From Candidatus Methanogasteraceae archaeon UBA261 (GTDB lineage Archaea; Halobacteriota; Methanosarcinia; Methanosarcinales; Methanogasteraceae): a DNA stretch of 14,159 nt. The notes under the pieces are model-generated. The model was not told the origin of the DNA, ran no database searches, and worked only from the letters and a program-made list of their open reading frames with translations. A program made the position numbers and the translations under genes. Every line of letters begins with the position of its first letter. The stretch's first letter is position 1. The stretch lies in NCBI GenBank assembly GCA_002506015.1, contig DAWR01000082.1, positions 1 through 14,159 of the forward strand. The letters run 5' to 3'. Below are positions 5,994-13,173 of this stretch, piece by piece.

Positions 5994-6093
5994 TACACAT
6001 GTATATTTATCGAATTCAGGACGCCGAAAGAATTCTTGGACGAGTTCGGTTACAACTATCTTGATACCGTGAATGGGGTTTGACACAACAATC

Positions 6094-6984
6094 ATGATAA
6101 CGCTGACAAAACTGAGACTGAAAACCCCGGCGATTCTCGCCGCAGGCATCCTCGGAACCACTGGCGCATCGCTGATGCGTGTTGCACAGAGTGGCGCAGG
6201 CGCAGTCGTCACAAAATCCATCGGTTGCACCCCAACTGCAGGACACCCGAACCCGAGCATGTTTGAAACCGAATGCGGGTTTCTGAACGCGATGGGGCTG
6301 CCGAATCCGGGATATCACAACTATCGGGGGGAACTCACAACTGCAAAGAAGGGTGAAGTTCCCGTAATTGCGAGCATTTTCGGCGCAAACGCACGCGAAT
6401 TCGCCGAAGTTGCGATTGGGCTATGCGACCTCACAGACGCAATTGAACTGAACCTCAGCTGCCCGCACGCAGACCGATACGGTGCGTCCATTGGAATAGA
6501 CCCGGTTCTGGTTAGGGATATCACATCCGCGGTCCGGGACGCTGTGGATATTCCGATCTGGGCAAAACTGACGCCGAATGTCACCGACATAACCGAGATT
6601 GGGGTTGCGGCGCAGGAAGGGGGTGCGGATGCTGTCGTCGCAATCAACACCGTGCGTGCGATGGCTATCGACATCGATTCGGGTTTTCCGATCCTCGGAA
6701 ACCGATTCGGCGGGATGTCAGGTACGGCGATCAAGCCGATCGCTGTTAAATGTGTCTATGATCTGTATGGCTCGCTTGACATCCCAATAATCGGGGTCGG
6801 AGGAATATCGTGCTGGCAGGATGCAATCGAGATTGTTATGGCGGGGGCGAGCGCTGTGCAGATCGGATCCGCGGTGCATGCAGACATTTCTGTCTTCGCG
6901 GAGGTTGCAGATGGGATTGCAGGTTACTGTCAGACGCATGGCTGCTCGGTCACTGATATCTGCGGGCTTGCGCATGAACGGTGA
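6094..6984 (+). CDS. pyrD: Dihydroorotate dehydrogenase (class 1B type)
   Basis: Oxidises dihydroorotate to orotate in pyrimidine synthesis, on an FMN-containing TIM barrel. The N-terminal LKTPAILAAGILG, the active-site NLSCPH with the catalytic base Cys (about residue 123), which is typical of class 1, KLTPNV, INT, GGMSG, GVGGI and AVQIGSA are all present. The Cys base rather than Ser excludes the class 2 membrane enzyme. Length is about 296 residues from the ATG at 6094, where family alignments usually begin; an in-frame ATG at 6073 adds seven residues and neither has a strong ribosome-binding site. Class 1B enzymes usually pair with the electron-transfer subunit PyrK, which is not in this window. 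The stop lies four bases from the convergent ccmB stop. Confidence 0.96.
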   Translation: MITLTKLRLKTPAILAAGILGTTGASLMRVAQSGAGAVVTKSIGCTPTAGHPNPSMFETECGFLNAMGLPNPGYHNYRGELTTAKKGEVPVIASIFGANAREFAEVAIGLCDLTDAIELNLSCPHADRYGASIGIDPVLVRDITSAVRDAVDIPIWAKLTPNVTDITEIGVAAQEGGADAVVAINTVRAMAIDIDSGFPILGNRFGGMSGTAIKPIAVKCVYDLYGSLDIPIIGVGGISCWQDAIEIVMAGASAVQIGSAVHADISVFAEVADGIAGYCQTHGCSVTDICGLAHER

Positions 6985-6988
6985 GGCA

Positions 6989-7651
6989 TCACTCGATCGC
7001 ATACTCAAAGACGATCAACGACAGCATGAAAAATACGATATCGTAGACACAGAGAACTCTAATCTCCGGAATTGCGCTCACAGCGGTCAGCACCTTTGAG
7101 GTCGCAGGCACCAGTACAAAGAGCATCGGGAAGAGTATGGGTAAGAGTATAACCGGGAGTAGAAGTTCTCTTGTCGTTGCGTTCAGGGTCAACGCCGAGA
7201 GGAGCGTTCCGACCGTGAGAAAACCGATTGTCCCGAGCAGTATTACTAATGCCAGCCAGAAGATATTTACAAAAGTGTAATTAAATAAAAACATGAATAT
7301 TGGTATAGCCGGAATCTCTATGATCAGCATCAGCACGAGATTGGATATCAACTTGCCCACATAGATTGTGCTGCGATCAACCGGGCAGAGCAAGAGCCCC
7401 TCGATACAGTTCTCTTCTTGCTCAAGTGCAAACGATCTGGACAATCCAAGCATGCCTGCAAACATGAACGTGATCCAGAGCATTCCCGGAGCCAGTTCGG
7501 TGATCCGGTCGTAATCGCCAATCGAATCCTTGAATGAAAAGCTGAAGATCAGTATGATGAGCAGTGCAAACATGAGCATCGAGTTCAGCATCTGTTTGGT
7601 TCTAAACTCGGCTGTGAGGTCTTTTTTTGCGATTGCGATGCACCGCTTCAT
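6989..7651 (-). CDS. ccmB: CcmB, cytochrome c maturation heme-transport permease
   Basis: Membrane component of the CcmAB(C) complex, which helps deliver heme for covalent attachment to c-type cytochromes. The 220-residue length is that of CcmB. The N-terminus AIAKKDLTAEFRTKQMLNSMLMF is the typical cytoplasmic entry. About six hydrophobic segments follow (roughly residues 22-40, 55-72, 103-123, 128-150, 163-182 and 203-219), with the family-like FALEQEENCIEGLLLCPVDR loop at 74-93. The open frame extends upstream to 7807, but that part is not hydrophobic or family-like, so I start at 7651. No Shine-Dalgarno sequence is visible; a TTTATGTG string 22-29 bases upstream fits a leaderless start. 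No ccmA or ccmC is adjacent. An ABC-2 type permease of unrelated function is the alternative, less likely. Confidence 0.87.
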   Translation of the reverse strand: MKRCIAIAKKDLTAEFRTKQMLNSMLMFALLIILIFSFSFKDSIGDYDRITELAPGMLWITFMFAGMLGLSRSFALEQEENCIEGLLLCPVDRSTIYVGKLISNLVLMLIIEIPAIPIFMFLFNYTFVNIFWLALVILLGTIGFLTVGTLLSALTLNATTRELLLPVILLPILFPMLFVLVPATSKVLTAVSAIPEIRVLCVYDIVFFMLSLIVFEYAIE

Positions 7652-7672
7652 ATCGCTTAATTGACGCGATGG

Positions 7673-7680
7673 CACATAAA
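7673..7680 (-). promoter_or_regulatory. TATA-like element for ccmB
   Basis: TTTATGTG on the minus strand lies 22-29 bases before the ATG at 7651, where no ribosome-binding site is seen. Consistent with a leaderless transcript but a moderate match only. The remaining bases up to 7868 show nothing further. Confidence 0.3.
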
Positions 7681-7868
7681 CATGATCACCAGTGGTCCAA
7701 TAGGCACTGACGCCACACAACGCACCCGGACGAATGGGAAATAGCAACAATAATCGTTCGCTGGTTCCGGCGTAGTGGAATCTCCGGAGTTGCGATTGGC
7801 ATCTCACCCCTAACCAGTGGAACTGGCGTGTGGTTGCCTACAATTCATCGCTGCACCCAACCGAGACA

Positions 7869-9587
7869 TCACACCCGCACCACATCCACAATCTCGTGCC
7901 GTTCCACATCGACAAGCCCCATATCTGTTAGCTTCAGCCTCGGTATCACTGGCAGCGCAAGAAACGAAAGCGTCATGAATGGAGACGGCAGCACACACCC
8001 GATCTCCCGCATCAGGGCATGGAGATATGAAAGTTTTGTATTCACAGATTCGATGCTTGATGCCGAGAGCAAGCCCGCAAAGGGGAGTGCAATTGAGCCC
8101 ATAACCTCACCATCGTAAGCGACCACGATTCCGCCGCGCAGCCGCCGTATCTCGTTTGCGCAGAGCGCCATATCCTCAAAGTTCGTGCCAACAACGATTA
8201 TGTTGTGCGAGTCATGGGCTATTGTCTGTGCAAACGCACCGCCCTTGACTCCGAAACCGGAAACAAAACCTCTTCCGATGCTACCGCCCTTTCCATGTCG
8301 CTCAATTGTCGCAATCGAGAGAATATCCCTCGCGGGGTCTGGATGAAGAATTCCACCCTCCGGATGCAATCTCTCAACCCTCCAATCGGTAAATATCTGG
8401 TCAGGGATTGCGAGAATGACGTTTACTTCCGCATCTGTTTCGCTTTTGATGTACAGACTCTCAGGATGGATTCTTCCTGACCGCACCGTGTCAAAGACCT
8501 CCGCAGGGTATGTGGGCTTCGGAGAGACCCCGGTTGTGCCTCTCACAAAGACCTCGTCGATTGCGAACTTCTCGAGATCGTCCAGAATCAATATGTCTGC
8601 TCTTCTGCCGATTGCGATCGATCCGGTTAGGTGGTCGATTCGGTAATGCCGTGCGGTGTTAATCGTGCACATCGAGATCGCGTCAATAGGTGCAATTCCA
8701 AGCTCGATTGCCGTTCGCACGTGTGTGTCCATATACCCATCGATCAGATCCCCCGGATGCCTATCGTCTGCGACAAAGAAGAAGTTGTCAAGAGCGACCC
8801 CCTCTTCGACGAGTCGCGGTATGAACTCGTGCAGGCACTTTGCAGCGGAACCCTCCCGCAGAAGCACTGCCATTCCCATCCGCGCCTTTTCAATTGCTTC
8901 CTCGTACGTCAAGGACTCATGATCGCTTGATATGCCTGCGCAGAGATATCCGGCAAGATCGCTCCCGACAAGACCCGGACAGTGCCCATCTGCCCGTTTT
9001 CCAAGAAACAGCGCCTCCTCGATCATCTCGAGCTTTTCAGGATCTGCACCGATCACGCCCGGAAAGTCCATCACCTCGCCGAGCCCGATCACGCCGTCCT
9101 GATACAGCAGGTGCGCAACCGTTGGTGCGTCCAGTACCGCCCCAGAGGTCTCAAGATCTGATGATGGGACGCAAGACGGGATCATGACAAAGATACTGGA
9201 CGGCAGATCCTCAATCTCTCTTAAAACGAGTTCTACCCCTTTCACTCCGAGAACGTTTGCGATCTCGTGCGGATCGATAACCATTCCGGTTGTTCCGTGT
9301 TTGATCGCCGCCATCGCAAACCGGGTGAGCGTCAGCATGCTGGACTCAAAATGGACGTGACCATCGATCAATCCCGGAGAGACAAACTTTCCGGTTATGT
9401 CGATCGTATTCGTGTCATCTCCAATTTTGTCTGAAATGTCACCGATTCCCACGATGATTCCGTCTTTTATCGCGATATCATCGTTGCGGAGTTCCTTTGT
9501 GTTGACATTCGCGACTGTGCCCCCAATCAGCGCAAGATCTGCCTTTATCGCGCCCGTTCCGGCAAATATTCGTTCCTGTAAAGCCAT
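7869..9587 (-). CDS. ade: Adenine deaminase
   Basis: Converts adenine to hypoxanthine in purine salvage; member of the amidohydrolase superfamily with a metal site. Visible are the leading GLIDGHVHFESSML with the HxH pair, IDPHEIANVLG, GLGEVMD, the DGHCPGL and SSDHES histidines, and the ADDRHP aspartates. The C-terminal domain carries HDSHNIIVVGTN, GGIVVAYDGEV and the PFMTLSFLALPVIPRLKLTDMGLVD tail (given here in shortened form) that separates AdeC-type enzymes from other amidohydrolases. At about 572 residues it is full length. The ATG at 9587 (MALQERI) is preferred over the one at 9593, but no Shine-Dalgarno sequence precedes either. A TATA-like AAATAATTTA 24-33 bases upstream supports a leaderless start. 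ccmB lies downstream on the same strand but 217 bases away, so co-transcription is uncertain. Confidence 0.97.
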   Translation of the reverse strand: MALQERIFAGTGAIKADLALIGGTVANVNTKELRNDDIAIKDGIIVGIGDISDKIGDDTNTIDITGKFVSPGLIDGHVHFESSMLTLTRFAMAAIKHGTTGMVIDPHEIANVLGVKGVELVLREIEDLPSSIFVMIPSCVPSSDLETSGAVLDAPTVAHLLYQDGVIGLGEVMDFPGVIGADPEKLEMIEEALFLGKRADGHCPGLVGSDLAGYLCAGISSDHESLTYEEAIEKARMGMAVLLREGSAAKCLHEFIPRLVEEGVALDNFFFVADDRHPGDLIDGYMDTHVRTAIELGIAPIDAISMCTINTARHYRIDHLTGSIAIGRRADILILDDLEKFAIDEVFVRGTTGVSPKPTYPAEVFDTVRSGRIHPESLYIKSETDAEVNVILAIPDQIFTDWRVERLHPEGGILHPDPARDILSIATIERHGKGGSIGRGFVSGFGVKGGAFAQTIAHDSHNIIVVGTNFEDMALCANEIRRLRGGIVVAYDGEVMGSIALPFAGLLSASSIESVNTKLSYLHALMREIGCVLPSPFMTLSFLALPVIPRLKLTDMGLVDVERHEIVDVVRV

Positions 9588-9610
9588 GGTCATAAGATAT
9601 TCTGAGATGT

Positions 9611-9620
9611 TAAATTATTT
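9611..9620 (-). promoter_or_regulatory. TATA-like element for ade
   Basis: AAATAATTTA on the minus strand is followed after about 23 bases by the ATG at 9587. With no Shine-Dalgarno sequence in the interval, initiation on a leaderless or nearly leaderless mRNA is suggested. Confidence 0.4.
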
Positions 9621-9708
9621 TCGGGCAGGATCTATGGGGACGAGCTACATGGTTAAATCCCATGGCATTGCGATTCTGCTCAATATAGTACATAATAGTA
9701 GAGCTGTA

Positions 9709-9921
9709 GTAACTACTCAGGTATGTTGATTGGACTCCTGATTGCAATTCTATGGTTCCTATCAAGAAAAATAACCGCGGAGGGCACAGAGATATATCAC
9801 CCTCCGCGTCCCTCCACGCACTCTGCGGTTGAATTCTCGTTCGGCTCATGTTGTGTTTTGGGTTACGCAGTGGCAGTATAGCGAGATCGCATGATATTGT
9901 TTTAGGTGCCTGAGTAGTTAC
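9709..9921. repeat. Widely spaced 13-nt perfect inverted repeat
   Basis: GTAACTACTCAGG (9709-9721) recurs as CCTGAGTAGTTAC (9909-9921). The 187 bases between contain a GC-rich hairpin but no gene. There is no adjacent direct duplication, so a MITE is not demonstrated. A long-range stem or a decayed insertion are possibilities. Confidence 0.45.
9767..9808 (-). terminator. Hairpin plus T run downstream of the HEAT/zinc gene
   Basis: On the minus strand CGCGGAGGG (9808-9800) pairs perfectly with CCCTCCGCG (9784-9776), 9 bp with a 15-base loop, followed by GTTATTTTTC. This is the shape of an intrinsic terminator at about 130 bases after the stop at 9938. An outer AACCGC/GCGGTT pair (9773-9778 and 9825-9830) offers an alternative fold. 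Confidence 0.5.
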
Positions 9922-9937
9922 GAGCGGTGCACAACTC

Positions 9938-11494
9938 TTATGTAAATTCCTTCTTTGTTTCTCCGCATTTTGTACAGCGGTACACCGTGTACTTCTTGTG
10001 CGTCTTCAGGAGTTCAAACTCGTGGTCGCATGGCGATGATGGCAGCGCCCCCTCTGGCTTTGGCTCTGGCTCTTTGGAATCTTCGGCTGGTTCACCCAAT
10101 CTCATCACCCGTCTGAGATCCGATTCCATCTTATCCCGCCTCTCGCGGAAGTCATCAATATAGGGGTATGTATCGCAGAGTAGTATGAACCGCTGAGTGT
10201 CGATTATCGCGATCAGATTCTCGATTGTATCCGGGTTTAGAACAAGTTCCAGCTCGAACCGATCCTCCTTGTGAACGGCAACGATGCTACCATCGTCACG
10301 CCGGATCAGTTCCCCATCCGCATCAACGGCTTCCGGATATGATTCGTCGAATATCTCTCCTGTGTCAATGAAAAACAATATCCCACCCACAAGATAGTCT
10401 CCTGCTCCTTCGAAGAACTCTTTCAGCACGTTCAGGTCGTCAACTGTATGAAACTCAAAGGAGAGTTCCATGCTGTCAGCTTCAACGGTGATCAAACCCT
10501 TGTTGCGATAACTGGTCGTAATCTCGAACTCCTCAGTGGCTTCCCCCTGATTGTGGCGATACTCGAGATCGACATAGATCGGTGGCAGATTGTCTATATC
10601 GCATCTATCCCTGTGAGGGTCGTCCGGTGAGGTTAAGAAACGTTTTAGATAGCATAACTCACAAGAAAACTCTTTTTTTGGTACGCATTGGATGCAAAAG
10701 CTATCGTAAGGCGCATGCTCTCCGGATATCGTACAGGTCGTCTCATGTGTATCATAATCCTCGCAGATGTAGCAGCACCCATAGATCATCCAGTCCTCTG
10801 ACTCAAGTACCTGGTCAACCAACAGATGCCGGATTGTGCCGTTGGCTTCGGTTGCCACATTGCCGGGCACGGCATCTCCATACTTCTCTGCGATAGCTCT
10901 CAGCCGTGGTATGATCTCCGGATTGTGCTGGTGGTAGAGGCGGGAGCACAGATGCGCCAGATTCAACGAACCCACCCCGTCATCGAATCGGTCAAGGAGT
11001 CCTACCATGAAATCAAACGACTGCGGGTCCTCGATCTCAGATAGTACACCAAGCGTGTAGATGGTATCAATCTTGTCCCCATTTCCATCAACCGCCGGAT
11101 TGTCCAGCCGATCAGTGATTCTCTCGATCAGCGGCTGAACCGCTGGTGTGCCGATATTTTTCAGCACATCTGATGTGTATTCGCATAGTTTAGTGTCCGT
11201 GGACTCGAGCGCATCGATCAACTTCAGGATGGCGGCTGGAGTGCCGATCCCCTGGAGCACGGCGGCAGCAACTATGTGTGCGTAGGTCCCCGTATCATGC
11301 AGATATTCTTTTAGAGGCTCGACAGTCGCGTCACCGTATTCGATCAAACGTTCCTCGATATCGTCGAGTCTCGCTGTCAGTTCCTCGTTCGATTTCAAAT
11401 CGAAGTAGTAGTCGCCACGTTGGATCATCCAATCATTGATATCATCGATCAGATCGTCCAGCGCAGAGAGTGTCTCGTCCAGTGTTTCGTGCAT
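9938..11494 (-). CDS. Uncharacterised HEAT-repeat protein with two cysteine-rich zinc-binding regions
   Basis: I recognise no named family for the whole protein of 518 residues. Residues 1-50 are acidic and helical. Residues about 50-205 form PBS-lyase/HEAT-like repeats (GTPAAILKLIDAL at 84-96, IGTPAVQPLIERI at 114-126, and weaker units after). Residues 240-298 hold nine cysteines, including CC-x2-C (240-244), C-x2-C (267-270) and C-x2-C (278-281), a likely zinc-binding module. Residues 300-450 look alpha/beta and soluble. A charged linker rich in Glu and Pro (470-485) leads to a C-terminal zinc ribbon, C-x-H at 489-491 and C-x2-C at 507-510, ending RCTKCGETKKEFT. There is no signal peptide or membrane segment. 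GGTG lies six bases before the ATG. It is the last of three minus-strand genes after ruvA and archease. Scaffold or protein-protein interaction is the most that can be suggested. Confidence 0.8.
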   Translation of the reverse strand: MHETLDETLSALDDLIDDINDWMIQRGDYYFDLKSNEELTARLDDIEERLIEYGDATVEPLKEYLHDTGTYAHIVAAAVLQGIGTPAAILKLIDALESTDTKLCEYTSDVLKNIGTPAVQPLIERITDRLDNPAVDGNGDKIDTIYTLGVLSEIEDPQSFDFMVGLLDRFDDGVGSLNLAHLCSRLYHQHNPEIIPRLRAIAEKYGDAVPGNVATEANGTIRHLLVDQVLESEDWMIYGCCYICEDYDTHETTCTISGEHAPYDSFCIQCVPKKEFSCELCYLKRFLTSPDDPHRDRCDIDNLPPIYVDLEYRHNQGEATEEFEITTSYRNKGLITVEADSMELSFEFHTVDDLNVLKEFFEGAGDYLVGGILFFIDTGEIFDESYPEAVDADGELIRRDDGSIVAVHKEDRFELELVLNPDTIENLIAIIDTQRFILLCDTYPYIDDFRERRDKMESDLRRVMRLGEPAEDSKEPEPKPEGALPSSPCDHEFELLKTHKKYTVYRCTKCGETKKEFT

Positions 11495-11641
11495 GGGTCA
11501 CACCAAGGGACGTTATGGCTGGTACATGGTACTATGTCTTGTGGCAGAGCTCTATGATACGGTCCAAACAGGATCTACGCGGTCTCGGATCATTCTCAAT
11601 GTATTCTCTATTCACGCCACTCCCGGGCAATGCCCCAATCC

Positions 11642-12085
11642 TCACGTATCGACGATCACCTGTGCCATCCATCCACAATCTGTCTTTTCAATTGCCATAT
11701 CGTGGAATGTGACCGCCTTCACACCAATACCGAATTTGTGCCGCTCATGGTCGATTTTTTCGCCGGATGCGTGCGCTTTAATGTGATACTCTTCGCAACG
11801 ATGCCTGATTCGCTCCACAACAAAGCGTCCGAAGACGATCTCTTCGACCTCAAACAGATATAATAATTCCGATAGAAAATCGTACAGTAGATCCTCACAA
11901 TCCTCGGCAGCAAGATCGATATCAAGCGTCGTTATCGGCTCTACGGTGTCGGTATTAATCATTGCACCAAACATCGCAAGTGCGGCATACTCGAATACCT
12001 CCTCGACCGTGTCGCCATAGACCCGGAACATGACGTCGGCAGGGTGATCTAGATACTCGATGTGTGGGTGATCCTGTTGGTTCAT
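11642..12085 (-). CDS. Archease, tRNA-ligase cofactor
   Basis: Archease activates the RtcB RNA ligase, which joins tRNA exon halves after intron removal, by promoting guanylylation and turnover. The 147 residues show the family pattern: YLDHPADVMFRVYG (residues 11-24, with the conserved D-H-x-A-D), VEEVFEYAALAMFGAM, the EDLLYDFLSELLYLFE helix, ASGEKIDHERH (106-116), VKAVTFHDM (122-130) and the terminal VIVDT. AGGGGG precedes the ATG by about seven bases. It follows ruvA by 27 bases on the same strand, so the two are probably co-transcribed. rtcB is not in the window, but an intron-bearing tRNA-Ser lies about 10 kb away. Confidence 0.96.
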   Translation of the reverse strand: MNQQDHPHIEYLDHPADVMFRVYGDTVEEVFEYAALAMFGAMINTDTVEPITTLDIDLAAEDCEDLLYDFLSELLYLFEVEEIVFGRFVVERIRHRCEEYHIKAHASGEKIDHERHKFGIGVKAVTFHDMAIEKTDCGWMAQVIVDT

Positions 12086-12112
12086 TTCTCTGCCCCCTAT
12101 ATTCCATTTATT

Positions 12113-12697
12113 CTATACATTCTTAAGCGCGGCTTTGATCAGTTCTCCGACATCACCTGATGATTCTGACTGAAGCGCCATGCGAACCGCTGTTTCTGCC
12201 ACGCTTCTTGTGTATCCGAGCGAGATCATGCCGGCGATGGCAGAGTTTGCAAGATCCGGCGCACATCTTGAATCCATGCGCTCCAGGTACTCTACGCGCC
12301 CTATCTTGTCCTTCAATTCGAGAACAAGACGTTTCGCGGTCTTTGCTCCGACGCCGGATAGGCTACTCAACCGCTGGATATCCTCGCTGTAGATTGCGGA
12401 CCTGAAATCATCGAAAGATATGCCGGATATTATATTCAAGGCGACATTCGGTCCGACTCTTGATATCCCGATCAGTAATCTGAAGAACTCAAGTTCTCCG
12501 CTCGTTGAGAATCCGTAGAGCACGAGCGCATCCTCTCTCACATGCAGATGTGTGTGCAGCCGTACGTGGCTGCCAGTGGCTGGTAGCGCGTCAAGCGTGG
12601 ACGCGGGAATGTGTAACGCATACCCGATGCCGCCCACGTCGATTACTGCGCGATCACTGGATTTTATCTCGAGGATTCCGTTGATGTGTGCGATCAT
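12113..12697 (-). CDS. ruvA: Holliday junction branch-migration protein RuvA
   Basis: RuvA binds four-way DNA junctions and, in bacteria, loads the RuvB motor. Domain I (residues 1-62) starts MIAHINGILE and contains DVGGIGYALHIP and VREDALVLYGF, which keeps the acidic-pin pair E55-D56. Domain II has two helix-hairpin-helix motifs, ISRVGPNVALNIIS (78-91) and LSGVGAKTAKRLVLELKDKI (113-132). Domain III (about 148-194), ISLGYTRSVAETAVR, is the RuvB-contacting three-helix unit. At 194 residues it is full length. The frame extends 25 codons further upstream to 12772, but the family begins at MIAHI, and GTGAT just before 12697 matches the end of the 16S rRNA. RuvA is known in class II methanogens and relatives despite the usual archaeal absence of RuvC. 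No ruvB or ruvC is in the window. Confidence 0.95.
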   Translation of the reverse strand: MIAHINGILEIKSSDRAVIDVGGIGYALHIPASTLDALPATGSHVRLHTHLHVREDALVLYGFSTSGELEFFRLLIGISRVGPNVALNIISGISFDDFRSAIYSEDIQRLSSLSGVGAKTAKRLVLELKDKIGRVEYLERMDSRCAPDLANSAIAGMISLGYTRSVAETAVRMALQSESSGDVGELIKAALKNV

Positions 12698-13173
12698 ATC
12701 ATCACTGCCCCATCCGGACCCGCGAAGTGCCAAATCTCCGGTTGGATTCTCTCGATACCGAGTTTTGGACATGTGCCAGAGGGGGATTCAAGTGGTTTCA
12801 CAGGGGTCAATTCTATCATTATTCGTTGTTACTCATTATACCCTGCCTACTGGTAATCTCTTGGTCCGTCCAATTAGTGTGCCGCATCGCCCCGACACTT
12901 AAATCCAACACCCGAATTGTGGATATCCGGTTACACCCGACCTTCAGGTTGCGAAGTTCTGCATCACATCACAAAACCATTCCATGAATCGGAATACTTA
13001 AGTACTATGACTTGCACTTACTAAATTGTGTTTGTCGATATATCGATAAATACGCGCATAGGATGAGGCTACGACCATCACGTGGAGAATGGTCAGAACA
13101 TTATGCGCGATACTTGCTCACCCGCCGATCTGCGTTGCAGACATTCTGGCAGGTGTACCAAAAAGGAGGATAT
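12698..13173. other. Divergent intergenic region between ruvA and the S-layer gene
   Basis: No convincing gene is present. For ruvA (minus strand) there are TATA-like strings GGGTATAATG (near 12834-12843) and ATTTAAGTG (near 12896-12904). On the plus strand two palindromes stand before the S-layer gene, TACTTAAGTA (12995-13004) and TCGATATATCGA (13035-13046). The nearly 100-base stretch after them is likely the S-layer leader. Confidence 0.5.
13035..13053 (+). promoter_or_regulatory. Probable S-layer gene promoter
   Basis: The palindrome TCGATATATCGA runs directly into TAAATAC, giving a TATA-rich block. A start about 25 bases later would lie near 13070 and leave a leader of roughly 100 bases that ends in AAAAGGAGGA. 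The palindrome TACTTAAGTA at 12995 is an alternative core element. Confidence 0.4.

Noticed and set aside
7652..7807. Upstream extension of the ccmB frame by 52 codons
   Set aside because: The extra part is not like CcmB and would cross the TATA-like element; the family begins at the ATG at 7651.
12698..12772. Upstream extension of the ruvA frame by 25 codons
   Set aside because: RuvA proteins start at the MIAHI-type sequence; a ribosome-binding site match lies just before 12697.
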